Shown here in pieces: positions 9,139-17,821 of a DNA stretch of 64,000 bases. Every line of letters starts with the position of its first letter. The stretch's first letter is position 1. The position numbers and the translations under genes were made by a program. A model generated the notes under the pieces. The model made no database searches, was not told where the DNA came from, and saw nothing but the letters and a program-made list of their open reading frames with translations. Origin of the DNA: RBG-16-66-20 sp052386675 (GTDB taxonomy: Bacteria; Pseudomonadota; Gammaproteobacteria; Burkholderiales; SG8-39); contig JBQTJX010000019.1 of the NCBI GenBank assembly GCA_052386675.1, positions 83,599 through 147,598 of the forward strand, read 5' to 3'.

Positions 9139-9718
9139 GCTTGCCCCAGAGCTGGTCCAGCCGCGCGTAGCGGCCGCAGCCGGAGACGTAGAACTGGTAG
9201 CGCACCGGGTTCTTCCTGAAATAGTCTTGGTGGTAGTCCTCGGCCGGCCAGAACTGCTGCGCCTTGACCACCGGGGTCACGATCTTCTCCTTGAACGGCT
9301 TGTCCTTCTCCCATTTCGCCTTCGAGGCCTCGGCGAACTTTCTCTGCTCCTCGGTATGCCAGTAGATCCCGGGCCGGTATTGCGAGCCGCCGTCGCAGAA
9401 CTGGCGCTCCAGGGTGGTCGGATCATGGTTGATCCAGAAGTGCTGCAGCAGTTTCTCGTAACTCACCTTGGCCGGGTCGTAGGTGACCTCGACCACCTCG
9501 GTATGGCCGGTCATGCCGGAGGAAACCTGTTCGTAGGTCGGGTTCTTCGTGCGGCCGTCCATGTAGCCGGAGACCGCGGCGGTGACGCCCGGCAGCTTTT
9601 CGAACGCTTCCTCGACGCACCAGAAGCAGCCGCCGGCGAAGGTGGCCTTGGCGAGTCCGGATTGGGCTTGCGCGACGGTGGGCAGCAGGAAGGCGAGGGC
9701 GAGGATGAGGTTGCGCAT
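9125..9718 (-). CDS. msrA: peptide-methionine (S)-S-oxide reductase MsrA, exported
   Basis: 197-aa MsrA that reduces methionine-S-sulfoxide in oxidised proteins. The catalytic motif GGCFWCVEEAF is at about residue 29, and family blocks (YDPAKVSYEKLLQHFW, QYRPGIYW) follow. The N terminus is a signal peptide (LILALAFLLPTVAQAQ), so this copy acts in the periplasm. An AAGGAG Shine-Dalgarno lies just upstream of the ATG. The C terminus overlaps hflX, which runs the other way. Confidence 0.95.
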   Translation of the reverse strand: MRNLILALAFLLPTVAQAQSGLAKATFAGGCFWCVEEAFEKLPGVTAAVSGYMDGRTKNPTYEQVSSGMTGHTEVVEVTYDPAKVSYEKLLQHFWINHDPTTLERQFCDGGSQYRPGIYWHTEEQRKFAEASKAKWEKDKPFKEKIVTPVVKAQQFWPAEDYHQDYFRKNPVRYQFYVSGCGRYARLDQLWGKLRKQ

Positions 9719-9767
9719 GGTGTTCTCCTTTGCCTGAGTCGCGCCGGGGCGCGGGGCCTTACAGGTC

Positions 9768-10415
9768 CTACATTTCCTGAAGGCGCGCCTTCTGGCGCCC
9801 GGCGGTGTCGAAGTTGGCCGGATCGAGCCAGCGCTCGAAGCGGCGCTTCAGGCCGGGCCACTCCGAATCGACCATGGCGAACCACGCGGTGTCGCGATTG
9901 GCGCCCTTGGTCCACATGTGCTGGCGGAACAGGCCCTCGTGGCTGAAGCCGAAGCGCAATGCCGCGGCCTTGGAAGGCGCGTTCAGGTTGTTGCACTTCC
10001 ACTCGAAGCGGCGGTAGCCCAGATCCTCGAAGACGTGGCGCGCGGCAAGGTACAGCGCCTCGGTGGAGACGCGGCTGCGGGATATGGCCGGCCCCCAGAA
10101 GATATTGCCGATCTCGATCACGCCATGCTCCGGCGTGATGCGCATCAGCGCCTGGCGCCCCGCCACCTTGCCGGTGGCTTCGTCGACCACGGCGGAGAAC
10201 AGCGGGTCGTCCCTGGCCGCGGCAGCCTCGACCCAGCGGTGCATCGCCGCGGGATCCGCTGGCGGCACGTCGAACAGGTAGGCAAACAGCTGGTCCGCGC
10301 CCGCGCCGGAGGAGGCCAGGTAGAGGTCGGCCGCGTGGATGGTGGACAGCGGCTCGAGGCGCGCGTAGCGCCCCTCGAGCGTGACGCGCGGCGGCTTCGG
10401 GCGAGGTAGCTGCAA
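9768..10415 (-). CDS. GNAT family N-acetyltransferase (RimJ/RimL-like)
   Basis: 215-aa Acetyltransf_3-type protein. Typical features are the N-terminal LEGRYARLEPLS, the acetyl-CoA region around GVIEIGNIFWGP and the C-terminal YRRFEWKCNNLNAPSKAAALRFGF. Members acetylate N-terminal or side-chain amino groups of proteins or small amines; the substrate here is unknown. It lies 49 bases upstream of msrA on the same strand and 10 bases downstream of the parvulin gene, so the three may be cotranscribed. Confidence 0.88.
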   Translation of the reverse strand: MQLPRPKPPRVTLEGRYARLEPLSTIHAADLYLASSGAGADQLFAYLFDVPPADPAAMHRWVEAAAARDDPLFSAVVDEATGKVAGRQALMRITPEHGVIEIGNIFWGPAISRSRVSTEALYLAARHVFEDLGYRRFEWKCNNLNAPSKAAALRFGFSHEGLFRQHMWTKGANRDTAWFAMVDSEWPGLKRRFERWLDPANFDTAGRQKARLQEM

Positions 10416-10425
10416 GCGCGGGGGA

Positions 10426-11262
10426 CTACTCTACTTTCGCCTTGCCCCGCATGTCGCGCACCAGGGCGTCGATCTTCTGCTGCGTCAGGCGCTGCTGGAT
10501 CTGCGGCTTCACCTGCGCCACCGGCGGGAAGTTCACCGGGCGCACGTCCTCCAGGCGGATGATGTGGTAGCCGAAGCGGGTGCGCACCGGCGCGTTGGTC
10601 ATGGTGCCCTTCTCCAGCTTCACCATGGCGTCGGAAAAGGCCTTGTCGAAGGTGCCCGGGACGTTCCAGTCCAGGTCGCCGCCGCGCGGCCGGGTGCCGT
10701 CGTCCTTGGAGCTCTTCTGCGCGATGTCCTCGAACTTCGCGCCCTTGGTGATCTCGGCGATGAGTTTCTTCGCCTCGTCCTCGGTGCCGACCAGGATATG
10801 GCGCGCGCGGTACTCAGTGGTGCCGGTCTGGGCCCTCGCGCGGTCGTATTCCTTCTGGACCTCGGCGTCGCTGACCGGATTCTTCTGCGCCCAGTCGCGC
10901 AGGTAGGCCTGCACGATCACGGTCTGGCGCACGAAGTCGAGCTCCTGCTGCAGTTCGGGCTTCTTGGTGAAGCCGCTGCGGGTCGCTTCCTGCTGGATGA
11001 TCTCGCGGTTGATCAGCTCTTCCTTGATCGCCGAGCGCAGTTGCTCGTTGTCGGACACGCCCTGCTGCAGGCGCTGCTGGGCGATCATGTCCGCGCGCTG
11101 GCGCGGGATCTGCACGCCGTTCACCGTGGCCACCGGGCCGGTCGAGGATGCCGCGGCCGCGGCGGGCTTGGCGGGGGCGGGCTTGGCCGGCGACTGGGCG
11201 GCGGCGTACGGCGCGTGGGCCAGGGCCGCGGCCAGGATCGCGCCGAAATACACCTTCTGCAT
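10426..11262 (-). CDS. exported parvulin-type peptidyl-prolyl cis-trans isomerase
   Basis: 278-aa periplasmic foldase-like protein. The signal peptide VYFGAILAAALAHAPYAAAQ is followed by an Ala/Pro/Lys-rich linker, a SurA_N-like helical region and one rotamase domain (YRARHILVGTEDEAKKLI, GGDLDWNVPG, VRTRFGYHIIRLEDVRP). It is close to the PpiC/PrsA-type parvulins found beside bolA and yciB in betaproteobacteria. I start at the ATG at 11262, which begins the signal peptide (MQKVYFG), not the longer in-frame start at 11289. It helps fold outer-membrane or secreted proteins (family knowledge). Confidence 0.92.
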   Translation of the reverse strand: MQKVYFGAILAAALAHAPYAAAQSPAKPAPAKPAAAAASSTGPVATVNGVQIPRQRADMIAQQRLQQGVSDNEQLRSAIKEELINREIIQQEATRSGFTKKPELQQELDFVRQTVIVQAYLRDWAQKNPVSDAEVQKEYDRARAQTGTTEYRARHILVGTEDEAKKLIAEITKGAKFEDIAQKSSKDDGTRPRGGDLDWNVPGTFDKAFSDAMVKLEKGTMTNAPVRTRFGYHIIRLEDVRPVNFPPVAQVKPQIQQRLTQQKIDALVRDMRGKAKVE

Positions 11263-11288
11263 GGTTTTCCTTTCGAAAGAGGGCGACA

Positions 11289-11561
11289 TTATGCGTCAAC
11301 TTCCGCGGGGGCCCGCGCGCTGATGGCGAGCGCATGGATCGGGTGCTGCATCAGGTCTCCGAGCGCCTGGTACACCATGCGATGGCGGGCCACCGTCGGC
11401 CGGCCCGAAAACGCGGGCGAGACGATGGTCAGTTTCCAGTGCGTGCTGCCCCCGGGTGCGGCCCCGGCATGGCCGGCGTGCCGGGCGCTTTCGTCCTCGA
11501 GGTCCAGCCGGGTAGGCGCCAGCGGCTGCAATCGGCGGACGATCTCGTCGGCGACGCTCAC
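11289..11561 (-). CDS. BolA family protein
   Basis: 90-aa BolA-like protein. The helix-turn region HWKLTIVSPAFSGRPTVARHRMVYQAL contains the conserved core (SPAFxGKxxVxRHRxVY) and the conserved His. BolA proteins work with monothiol glutaredoxins in iron-sulfur trafficking or act as transcription factors. The start is a GTG at 11561 that overlaps the yciB stop (GTGA), so translation is coupled. The order yciB-bolA-parvulin is conserved in betaproteobacteria. Confidence 0.91.
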   Translation of the reverse strand: MSVADEIVRRLQPLAPTRLDLEDESARHAGHAGAAPGGSTHWKLTIVSPAFSGRPTVARHRMVYQALGDLMQHPIHALAISARAPAEVDA

Positions 11562-12094
11562 GGCTTGCCCTCGTCCATGTGGCGAGCGAGGAAAAACGCC
11601 TGCGCGACCACGAACAGCAGCATCAGCCCGAGGCCGCCGAACAGCTTGAACTTCACCCAGTCCGCCTCCGAGAAGTTGTAGGCCACCGCGAGGTTGACCA
11701 CGCCCATCACCGCGAAGAACGCCACCCAGCTCCAGTTGAGCCGCGACCAGATCGCGTCCGGCAGGCTCACTTCCTTGGACATCATGGCGCGGATCAGGTT
11801 CTTGCCGAAGGCGGTGGCCGAGACCCCCAGCACCACGGCGAACAGCCAGTACAGCACCGTCGGCTTCCACATGATGAACATGCGGTCCTTGAGCACCAGC
11901 GTCAGGCCGCCGAAGACGACGATGATGGCGAGGCTCGCCCACAGCATCGGCTCGACGCGCCTGCCGCGCAGCTTGAGCCAGGCCACCTGGCCCAGCGTGG
12001 CCGCGATCGCGGCCGCGGTGGCGACGTAGATGTCGCTGAACCAGTAGACCGCGAAGAAGCAGACCACCGGGAACATGTCGAACAGGAGTTTCAT
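11558..12094 (-). CDS. yciB: septation protein A / inner membrane protein YciB
   Basis: 178-aa inner membrane protein with five hydrophobic helices. Family blocks are FDMFPVVCFFAVYW at the N terminus, IMWKPTVLYWLFA, and WVKFKLFGGLGLMLLF near the end. YciB/IspZ is implicated in envelope integrity and septation. The chosen ATG at 12094 matches the family start (MKLLFD) and overlaps the upstream gene's stop by four bases. The longer frame upstream is an out-of-context extension. Confidence 0.94.
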   Translation of the reverse strand: MKLLFDMFPVVCFFAVYWFSDIYVATAAAIAATLGQVAWLKLRGRRVEPMLWASLAIIVVFGGLTLVLKDRMFIMWKPTVLYWLFAVVLGVSATAFGKNLIRAMMSKEVSLPDAIWSRLNWSWVAFFAVMGVVNLAVAYNFSEADWVKFKLFGGLGLMLLFVVAQAFFLARHMDEGKP

Positions 12095-12546
12095 GGCGCG
12101 AGCAGCCTTCTCTTGCGATGCCAGTCCGCGATTGCTTCGCGCGGGTACGCGCGAAAGCGCTTCTCGCCGGGTCCGGAGGGCACGCGCACCCAGGGCGCCT
12201 TCGAGTCGAGCAGGATGTGCTGCCGCTCGCGCGGCAGGGGCAGCGGGGTGTCGATCGCCGAGGCGAAGGGGTAGATCCAGGCCGCCCAGCGCTTGTCCCA
12301 GACCCAAAGCGCCGAGCCGCACTTGCGGCAGAAATGCCGCAAGCCCTGCTTCGGGCGATAGACGGCGACGTTTGCCTTGCCGGTGACCTTCAGGCTGTCG
12401 GCCTCGCCCATGACATTCACCGCGCTGCCCGAGCCGCCGGCGGTCTTGCGGCAGATGGAGCAGTAGCAGTGCATGTAGGGCACGGGGGTGTGGCTGCGCA
12501 GCGAAAAGCGCACCGCGCGGCAGTGGCAGGAGCCCTTGAGGAGCAT
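12091..12546 (-). CDS. GFA family (Mss4-like fold) zinc protein
   Basis: 151-aa GFA-domain protein. Zinc ligands are visible as CHC near residue 7, CxxC in YCSICRK and CRKCG in the middle. The family is named for glutathione-dependent formaldehyde activation, but most members have no proven activity. The start MLLKGSCHC at 12546 fits the family; six more in-frame codons precede it. It overlaps yciB by four bases and heads the yciB-bolA-parvulin operon. Confidence 0.87.
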   Translation of the reverse strand: MLLKGSCHCRAVRFSLRSHTPVPYMHCYCSICRKTAGGSGSAVNVMGEADSLKVTGKANVAVYRPKQGLRHFCRKCGSALWVWDKRWAAWIYPFASAIDTPLPLPRERQHILLDSKAPWVRVPSGPGEKRFRAYPREAIADWHRKRRLLAP

Positions 12547-12599
12547 GGCGCTATTATTGCCCAAAGCCGCATTGTCGGTTCACGCCCCGGGAGGCAGGC

Positions 12600-12992
12600 A
12601 TGGCGCTGGTGAAGCTGGTCGAATACGCGGAGGCGACGCCAGAGGTCCGGGCGGTGTACGACGAGATCATGAAGGCCCGCGGGACGGACTGGATCAACAA
12701 TTTCTGGAAAGCGCTCGCCAACGACCCGGCGCTGCTGCGGCGGACCTGGGACGACGTGCGCCAGGTGATGGCGCCCGGCGCGCTCGATCCGCTGGTGAAG
12801 GAAATGGTCTATGTCGCGGTGAGCGCCACCAACGGCTGCGAGTACTGCACGCACTCGCACACCGCCGCGGCGCGCGCCAAGGGCATGAGCGAAGCGATGC
12901 TCATGGAACTCATGTCGGTGGCCGCGCTCGCCAACGCCACGAACCGCCTTGCCAATGGACTGCGGATCCCGGTTGACGAGCGCTTCAAGTAG
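12600..12992 (+). CDS. carboxymuconolactone decarboxylase (AhpD-like) family protein
   Basis: 130-aa CMD-family protein. The redox-type signature EYCTHSHTAAARAKG (Cys-x-x-x-His type, with one further Cys two residues before in NGCEYC) gives the CxxC...H motif of AhpD-like peroxidase-associated proteins. Shine-Dalgarno GGGAGG lies upstream of the ATG. It is transcribed divergently from the GFA-yciB operon. Likely a small disulfide or peroxide-handling enzyme; the substrate is unknown. Confidence 0.86.
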   Translation: MALVKLVEYAEATPEVRAVYDEIMKARGTDWINNFWKALANDPALLRRTWDDVRQVMAPGALDPLVKEMVYVAVSATNGCEYCTHSHTAAARAKGMSEAMLMELMSVAALANATNRLANGLRIPVDERFK

Positions 12993-13040
12993 GAGGCCGG
13001 CGGGGCACTTGCAGGCCGCGAACGGAGGTATCATCACCTG

Positions 13041-13787
13041 ATGGCTCACGGGGGGACGGGCATGCGCCTCTGGCAATGGGTTCGATGGGTGCTCGCGGTC
13101 TCCGTGCTCGTCGCGGCGCCGGCGCTCGCCCAGACCCAGGGCTCTTCGACGCCGCCCGAGCCGGCAAAGGAACCGGAAGGGCCGGGGCGGGTCATCCAGG
13201 GCATCGGCAACGCCATCCAGGGTGTTTTTCGCGCCATCTTCGGCGGCGGCGAACCCAACGACGCCACCGTGGGGACGCCGCCCGCGAAGCCGGCTGCCGA
13301 GTCGCAACCGGCACCCGAACCCCAATCCCAGTCGGAGGATCGCGCGCCGCGCACGGCCAAGGGCGAGGGCAGCGATCCGGTCGTGGCCACGCCATCCGCG
13401 CTCGCCCCGGCGCAGACGCTGCACGGCGCAATTGCCAAGGGCGAGGATGCCGCCGCGCTGAAGCTGCTGGATGGCGGCGCCGACGTCGAAGCCAAGGACC
13501 CGGGCTCCGGCGCCTCGGCGCTGCATTACGCGGTGATGAAGGACAACCTCGCCCTGGTCGGCGTGCTGCTGAAGCGCGGCGCCGACGTCAACAGCCGGAC
13601 CCGGAGCGGGACCACGCCCCTGCACACCGCGGTGCTGTATGGTCGCCTGGAAGTCGCGCAGTTCCTGATCGAGAAGGGCGCCGAGATCAATGCCAGGAGC
13701 CCCAGCGGCGCGACGCCGCTGTCCATCGCCGAGGCGGCGAACCTGAAGCCGCTCTCGCGCATGCTGCGCCTGCACGGCGCGAACTAG
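13041..13787 (+). CDS. exported ankyrin-repeat protein
   Basis: 248-aa protein. A signal peptide (WVRWVLAVSVLVAAPALAQ) is followed by a Pro/Glu/Ala-rich low-complexity linker (about residues 33-125) and at least three ankyrin repeats (ALHYAVMKDNLALVGVLLKR, TPLHTAVLYGRLEVAQFLIE, TPLSIAEAAN). Ankyrin repeats mediate protein binding, probably in the periplasm here. An alternative ATG at 13062 would start just before the signal peptide. It is followed after 11 bases by a DUF4124 gene. Confidence 0.87.
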   Translation: MAHGGTGMRLWQWVRWVLAVSVLVAAPALAQTQGSSTPPEPAKEPEGPGRVIQGIGNAIQGVFRAIFGGGEPNDATVGTPPAKPAAESQPAPEPQSQSEDRAPRTAKGEGSDPVVATPSALAPAQTLHGAIAKGEDAAALKLLDGGADVEAKDPGSGASALHYAVMKDNLALVGVLLKRGADVNSRTRSGTTPLHTAVLYGRLEVAQFLIEKGAEINARSPSGATPLSIAEAANLKPLSRMLRLHGAN

Positions 13788-13798
13788 GAAGGTCCACG

Positions 13799-14116
13799 AT
13801 GCGGCGTACCGGAATGTTCCTGCTGGCGATGGCCTTTTGCGGCGCGGCGTGGTCGCAGAAGTGGGTCGACGAGAAGGGCAAGGTCTACTACGGCGAGAAA
13901 CCCCCTGGCGTGAAGGTGAAGCCTGCCGAGATGAAGGGCGGGGGCGGCGGCACCTATTCCACCGAGGACCTCACCAGGAAGCTGCAGCAGCGGGCCGACC
14001 TGAAGTCCGCGCAAACACAGGAACAGAATACCGGTCCGCGCCACGTCGGCCAGGCCAGGGAGTACAAGCCTGACATGCCGCGCGGCGGCCCGCTGGACCG
14101 GAAATCCCTGCAATAG
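13799..14116 (+). CDS. exported DUF4124 domain protein
   Basis: 105-aa protein. Signal peptide MFLLAMAFCGAAWS leads directly into the DUF4124 motif QKWVDEKGKVYYGEKPPG. A Gly stretch and a charged, probably disordered C terminus follow. AAGGTCC upstream of the ATG is a weak Shine-Dalgarno. This is the second DUF4124 protein in the window. Its position 11 bases after the ankyrin gene suggests an operon. Function unknown. Confidence 0.83.
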   Translation: MRRTGMFLLAMAFCGAAWSQKWVDEKGKVYYGEKPPGVKVKPAEMKGGGGGTYSTEDLTRKLQQRADLKSAQTQEQNTGPRHVGQAREYKPDMPRGGPLDRKSLQ

Positions 14117-14123
14117 GCCAAGG

Positions 14124-14456
14124 CTAGCCGCCCGCCGGCAGTTCGATCACCTTCCCGCCCGCGCCGGGCACCAGGAAGCGCTTCCACAGCTTGTCTTCGG
14201 CGCGGATTTCGACCGGCCAGTGGCAGTGGCCGTCCACGCGCCGGGGTTCCTCCAGCAGCAGGATGTAGTGCACCGTGGTGCGGGTGCGCGACATCAGTTC
14301 GGACCAGGATTCCGTCTCCGGCAGGTACTTCACCCGCGCCACCAGGCGGCGCATGGGCGCCGAGCCTTCGTCGACCGGGAGTTCGCAGGCGGCCGCTGGC
14401 AGCGTGGCTGCGAGCAGGAGGGTCAGTCCTGCAGCGACGCGGCCGCGACGCGGCAT
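14124..14456 (-). CDS. small exported protein, unknown function
   Basis: 110-aa protein with a signal peptide (VAAGLTLLLAATLPAAACE; possible lipobox-like AAAC, so perhaps lipidated). The mature part has TTVHYILLLEEPRRVDGHCHWPVEIRAE and ends in a Gly-rich tail; I recognise no family. The ATG at 14456 lies inside the 3' end of the next upstream gene (34-base overlap, same strand). It is the last gene of a minus-strand run that begins with boxR, convergent with the DUF4124 gene. Confidence 0.66.
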   Translation of the reverse strand: MPRRGRVAAGLTLLLAATLPAAACELPVDEGSAPMRRLVARVKYLPETESWSELMSRTRTTVHYILLLEEPRRVDGHCHWPVEIRAEDKLWKRFLVPGAGGKVIELPAGG

Positions 14457-14860
14457 GCCTCGATGCTCCGCAGGTGGGAATCGCGCATCCGGGTGAGCAG
14501 CGTCGCCGCTTCGGCGTCGGCGATGCGAGGCAGCACGGCGTTGAATTCGCGCACCGCCCACCCCAGGCCGCGCATCAGGAACTCGATGCGCGCACGGCGA
14601 CCGGCGACGGCGATGGCCTTGGCGTGGAACTCGCCCGTGGCATGGCTGTGCGGCACGCCGTCGCGGTCCAGCAGCCGGCCGAGGAGGGCGCAGTTGTGCG
14701 CTTCGTCGGCCTGCACCTTCCGCAGCGTGGTCCAGGCCGGGCCGTTGCGCTCGTGTTCGTCCATGAACGCGACCAGCGCCTTCGCTCCCGCGCGCTCGGT
14801 CTCGAGCATGCGATTGAGGAAGGCGGAGAGCTCCGCCTTACTGTAGGTGGACGTACTCAT
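14423..14860 (-). CDS. DUF6306-like (ferritin-like helical) protein
   Basis: 145-aa mostly helical protein. Glu/His pairs such as ETERAGAKAL, DEHERNG, VQADEAHNCALLGRL recall ferritin-like or hemerythrin-like metal-binding bundles, and the overall sequence resembles the DUF6306 family (moderately sure). It overlaps the boxB stop by 23 bases, so it is coupled to boxB, a diiron enzyme. A role in metal or oxygen handling for BoxB is attractive but only inferred from position. Confidence 0.7.
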   Translation of the reverse strand: MSTSTYSKAELSAFLNRMLETERAGAKALVAFMDEHERNGPAWTTLRKVQADEAHNCALLGRLLDRDGVPHSHATGEFHAKAIAVAGRRARIEFLMRGLGWAVREFNAVLPRIADAEAATLLTRMRDSHLRSIEACRVAAASLQD

Positions 14861-16253
14861 GCTCCACGGGCAGGTTGTTGATGCCGCGATCCGGGGGCGC
14901 CACCCAGCCGGCCATCTTGCCCGGCTCTACCACGCGCTGCATCAGGCTGCGCACGAATGCGCGGTCGGCGTCCGACGGGATCCAGTCGTGCAGGCGCCGG
15001 TCGTATTCCTCGCGCGGGATGAGGCGGCCCTGGGGATCCACCGGATGACCCACCCAGGAGCCGATGGAACGGCGGAAGTGAGCTGAGGGCAGGTACAGGG
15101 CCAGCGCGCCATGTCCGGCGCGCTCGATGACGCGGTTCCAGCGCTTGAGGCCGATCTCGCAATCCTTCAGGTACGACTCGCGCATGACCTCATTCAGCGC
15201 GTTGAGCATGGGCACTTCCTGCTCGCCCTCGGGCGTGGCGAGCTTCAGCGTCGCGCTGCGCAGCACGTGGTCTTCGAACTGGCTCTCGTCCGGGCGGCCC
15301 TTGAGGCCGTTGGCGAAGTTGGCCGCGGAGTTCGAGGAAATCTCGTTGCCGAACAGGTCCAGCGACGAGGAGCACCAGAAGTTCAGGTACTTCTGCAGCA
15401 GCGGCAGGTCCACCGCGCCCGCCTTGCGGATCGCGGCCGGATCGTCCGTGCCCAGCGCTTTCATCACCTCCAGCGTGCGCTTCACCACGCGGCCGATGCC
15501 GGTCTCGCCTACGAACATGTGGTGCGCTTCCTCGGTGAGCATGAAGCGGCAGGTGCGCGACAGCGGGTCGAAGCCGGACTCGGCGAGGCTCTTCAGCTGG
15601 TACTTGCCGTCTCGGTCGGTGAAGTAGGTGAAGCAGTAGAACGACAGCCAGTCGGAAATCGGCTCGTTGAAGGTGGTGAGGATGCGCGGCTTGTCGGCAT
15701 CGCCCGAATGGCGCTGCAGCAGTTCCTCGGCCTCCTCGCGCCCGTCGCGGCCGAAGTAGGCGTGCAGCAGGTAGACCATGGCCCACAGGTGGCGGCCTTC
15801 CTCGACGTTGACCTGGAACAGGTTGCGCAGGTCGTACAGGGAAGGGCAGGTGTGGCCCAGCAGGCGCTGCTGCTCCACCGAGGCGGGCTCGGTGTCGCCC
15901 TGGGTGACGATGAGGCGGCGCAGGGTGGAGCGGTACTCGCCCGGCACCTGCTGCCAGGCGGGCTGGCCCATGGCATCGCCGAAGCCGATCCTGCGGTCGG
16001 CGACCGGGTCGGCGAGGAAGATGCCCCAGCGGTAGTCCGGCATCTTCACCGCGCCGTACTGCGCCCAGCCATCGGCGTCGACGGACACCGCGGTGCGCAG
16101 GTAGACGTCGGCGCCCTGGAAATCGGTCGGGCCCATGCCCTTCCACCAATCGATGAACTTCGGCTGCCAGTGCTCGAGCGCGCGTTGCAGCGTGCGGTCG
16201 GTGGCGAGGTGGACGTTGTTCGGGATCTTCTCGCTGTAGTTGATGCCGCTCAT
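14838..16253 (-). CDS. boxB: benzoyl-CoA 2,3-epoxidase oxygenase subunit BoxB
   Basis: 471-aa diiron oxygenase that epoxidises benzoyl-CoA to 2,3-epoxybenzoyl-CoA, the key step of aerobic benzoyl-CoA breakdown. The start MSGINYSEKIPNNVHL and the lengths match known BoxB proteins. Likely diiron ligands are in NVEEGRHLW and MLTEEAHHMF. It needs electrons from the reductase BoxA, which is not in this window. The ATG overlaps the boxC stop by four bases. I discard the long in-frame extension upstream, which is antisense or out of frame relative to boxC. Confidence 0.96.
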   Translation of the reverse strand: MSGINYSEKIPNNVHLATDRTLQRALEHWQPKFIDWWKGMGPTDFQGADVYLRTAVSVDADGWAQYGAVKMPDYRWGIFLADPVADRRIGFGDAMGQPAWQQVPGEYRSTLRRLIVTQGDTEPASVEQQRLLGHTCPSLYDLRNLFQVNVEEGRHLWAMVYLLHAYFGRDGREEAEELLQRHSGDADKPRILTTFNEPISDWLSFYCFTYFTDRDGKYQLKSLAESGFDPLSRTCRFMLTEEAHHMFVGETGIGRVVKRTLEVMKALGTDDPAAIRKAGAVDLPLLQKYLNFWCSSSLDLFGNEISSNSAANFANGLKGRPDESQFEDHVLRSATLKLATPEGEQEVPMLNALNEVMRESYLKDCEIGLKRWNRVIERAGHGALALYLPSAHFRRSIGSWVGHPVDPQGRLIPREEYDRRLHDWIPSDADRAFVRSLMQRVVEPGKMAGWVAPPDRGINNLPVEHEYVHLQ

Positions 16254-17821
16254 ACGCGCTCCCAGTTGAATTTCGCCTTCGAGCCGCTGCCGTAGACCTT
16301 CAGCGCGCCCTGCTCGCCGACCGCGTTGGGCCGGATGAAGATCCAGTTCTGCCACGCAGTGAGGCGCCCGAAGACGCGCGTGGCCATGTTCTCGCGGCCG
16401 GTGAAGCGCAGGCTCGCCTCCATGCCGGTGAGGGCGTCCGGCGAAAGGCTGGCGCGCTCCTCGCAGGCGATGCGCACCTCCTCCTCGAAGTCGAGGTCGT
16501 CGGGAGTGGAGGTGACGAGGCCGAGTTCCGAGGCCTGCTTCGCCGTGATGGGTGAGCCGACCGGAAGCTTGGGAAGGTCGCCGCAATAGTGCGCCGAGAT
16601 CCGGGTATCGCCGTTGACCATCGGGTAGGTGCCGAAGTTGAGGCTGGAGAAGGTAAGAGACGGACCGGGCTCCGCATCCAGCATGTAACTCCGGTCGGCG
16701 GCGAAAGCGAGCTCCGCGAGCGTTCCTGCGAAGCAGGATTCGACGTCGAAAATTGCAAACATCGATCGCGAGGAAACGTCCAATCTGGCAAGCGTGCGCC
16801 TCAGATACCCCACTGTTTCCCTGACCAGCCAGTGCGACGCGTTCTTCTCCAGCAGCGCATCCACCTTGAGCATCTCTTCTGCCTTGCCGCGCGTCTTCAG
16901 CAGCCACAGCCCGACCTCGAGGTGGTTGTGGCGCAAGTCGAGGATGGCGTCGTCCAGCTCGCGCGCGAGCTGCAGCGGGTACCAGCCGGCGCTCAGCTCG
17001 ACTGCGTCGGGTGCCTTCGTCGGCGCATGCACCGTAATCTCAGCCGTGCGAGTCGCCGCATCGATCTTCACCTTCACGTACTCCCGCTTCAGTGGCGTCA
17101 GCGCCACCCCCGGGCCGCCGGGGCGGTCGGACTGCTTCGCCAGCTCCAGCGCGCGGCTCTTCACGAATTCGGCGAAGGCCTGCGGCTTGGCGACGTGGTC
17201 CACCAGCTTCCATTCCTTCGCCCGGTCGGCGCGCACGCCCTCGGCAGTGGTGCAGAACACGTCGGCGAGGTCGCGCCGCACCTTCCTCTTGTCCACCAGG
17301 CGGGTGAGGCCGCCGGTGCCCGGCAGCACGCCCAGCAGCGGCACCTCGGGCAGGCTGACGGTGGTGGAGCGGTCGTCCACGATCGCGATCTCGTCGCAGG
17401 CGAGCGCCATTTCATAGCCGCCGCCGGCGGTGGTGCCGTTCAGCGCAGCGAGGAACTTCAACCCGGAGTGGCGCGAGGAATCCTCGATGCCGTTGCGGGT
17501 CTCGTTGGTGAACTTGCAGAAGTTCACCTTCCACGCGTGCGTGGACAGGCCCAGCATGTAAATGTTGGCCCCGGAGCAGAACATGCGGCTCTTGCCGCTG
17601 GTGAGCACCACCGACTTCACCTCCGGGTGCTCGAAGCGGATGCGGTTGAGCGCATCGTGCAGCTCGATGTCCACGCCGAGGTCATAGGAGTTCAGCTTCA
17701 GCTTGTAGCCGGGGGCGAGGCCCTTGTCCTCGGCCACGTCCAGCGTCAGGGTGGCCACCGGCCCGTCGAAGGCGAGCTTCCAGTGGTGATAGTTCTCGGG
17801 CTTGGTCTCGAAGGCGATCAT
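16250..17821 (-). CDS. boxC: 2,3-epoxybenzoyl-CoA dihydrolase (benzoyl-CoA-dihydrodiol lyase) BoxC
   Basis: 523-aa enoyl-CoA-hydratase-superfamily enzyme that opens the epoxide ring of 2,3-epoxybenzoyl-CoA to 3,4-dehydroadipyl-CoA semialdehyde and formate. Crotonase motifs are visible (SGKSRMFCSGANIYMLG; ALNGTTAGGGYEMALACDEI; EVPLLGVLPGTGG). The C-terminal half (LTGMEASLRFTGRENMATR) is specific to BoxC. The ATG at 17821 overlaps the boxR stop. The order boxR-boxC-boxB lacks boxA between or beside them. Confidence 0.96.
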   Translation of the reverse strand: MIAFETKPENYHHWKLAFDGPVATLTLDVAEDKGLAPGYKLKLNSYDLGVDIELHDALNRIRFEHPEVKSVVLTSGKSRMFCSGANIYMLGLSTHAWKVNFCKFTNETRNGIEDSSRHSGLKFLAALNGTTAGGGYEMALACDEIAIVDDRSTTVSLPEVPLLGVLPGTGGLTRLVDKRKVRRDLADVFCTTAEGVRADRAKEWKLVDHVAKPQAFAEFVKSRALELAKQSDRPGGPGVALTPLKREYVKVKIDAATRTAEITVHAPTKAPDAVELSAGWYPLQLARELDDAILDLRHNHLEVGLWLLKTRGKAEEMLKVDALLEKNASHWLVRETVGYLRRTLARLDVSSRSMFAIFDVESCFAGTLAELAFAADRSYMLDAEPGPSLTFSSLNFGTYPMVNGDTRISAHYCGDLPKLPVGSPITAKQASELGLVTSTPDDLDFEEEVRIACEERASLSPDALTGMEASLRFTGRENMATRVFGRLTAWQNWIFIRPNAVGEQGALKVYGSGSKAKFNWERV

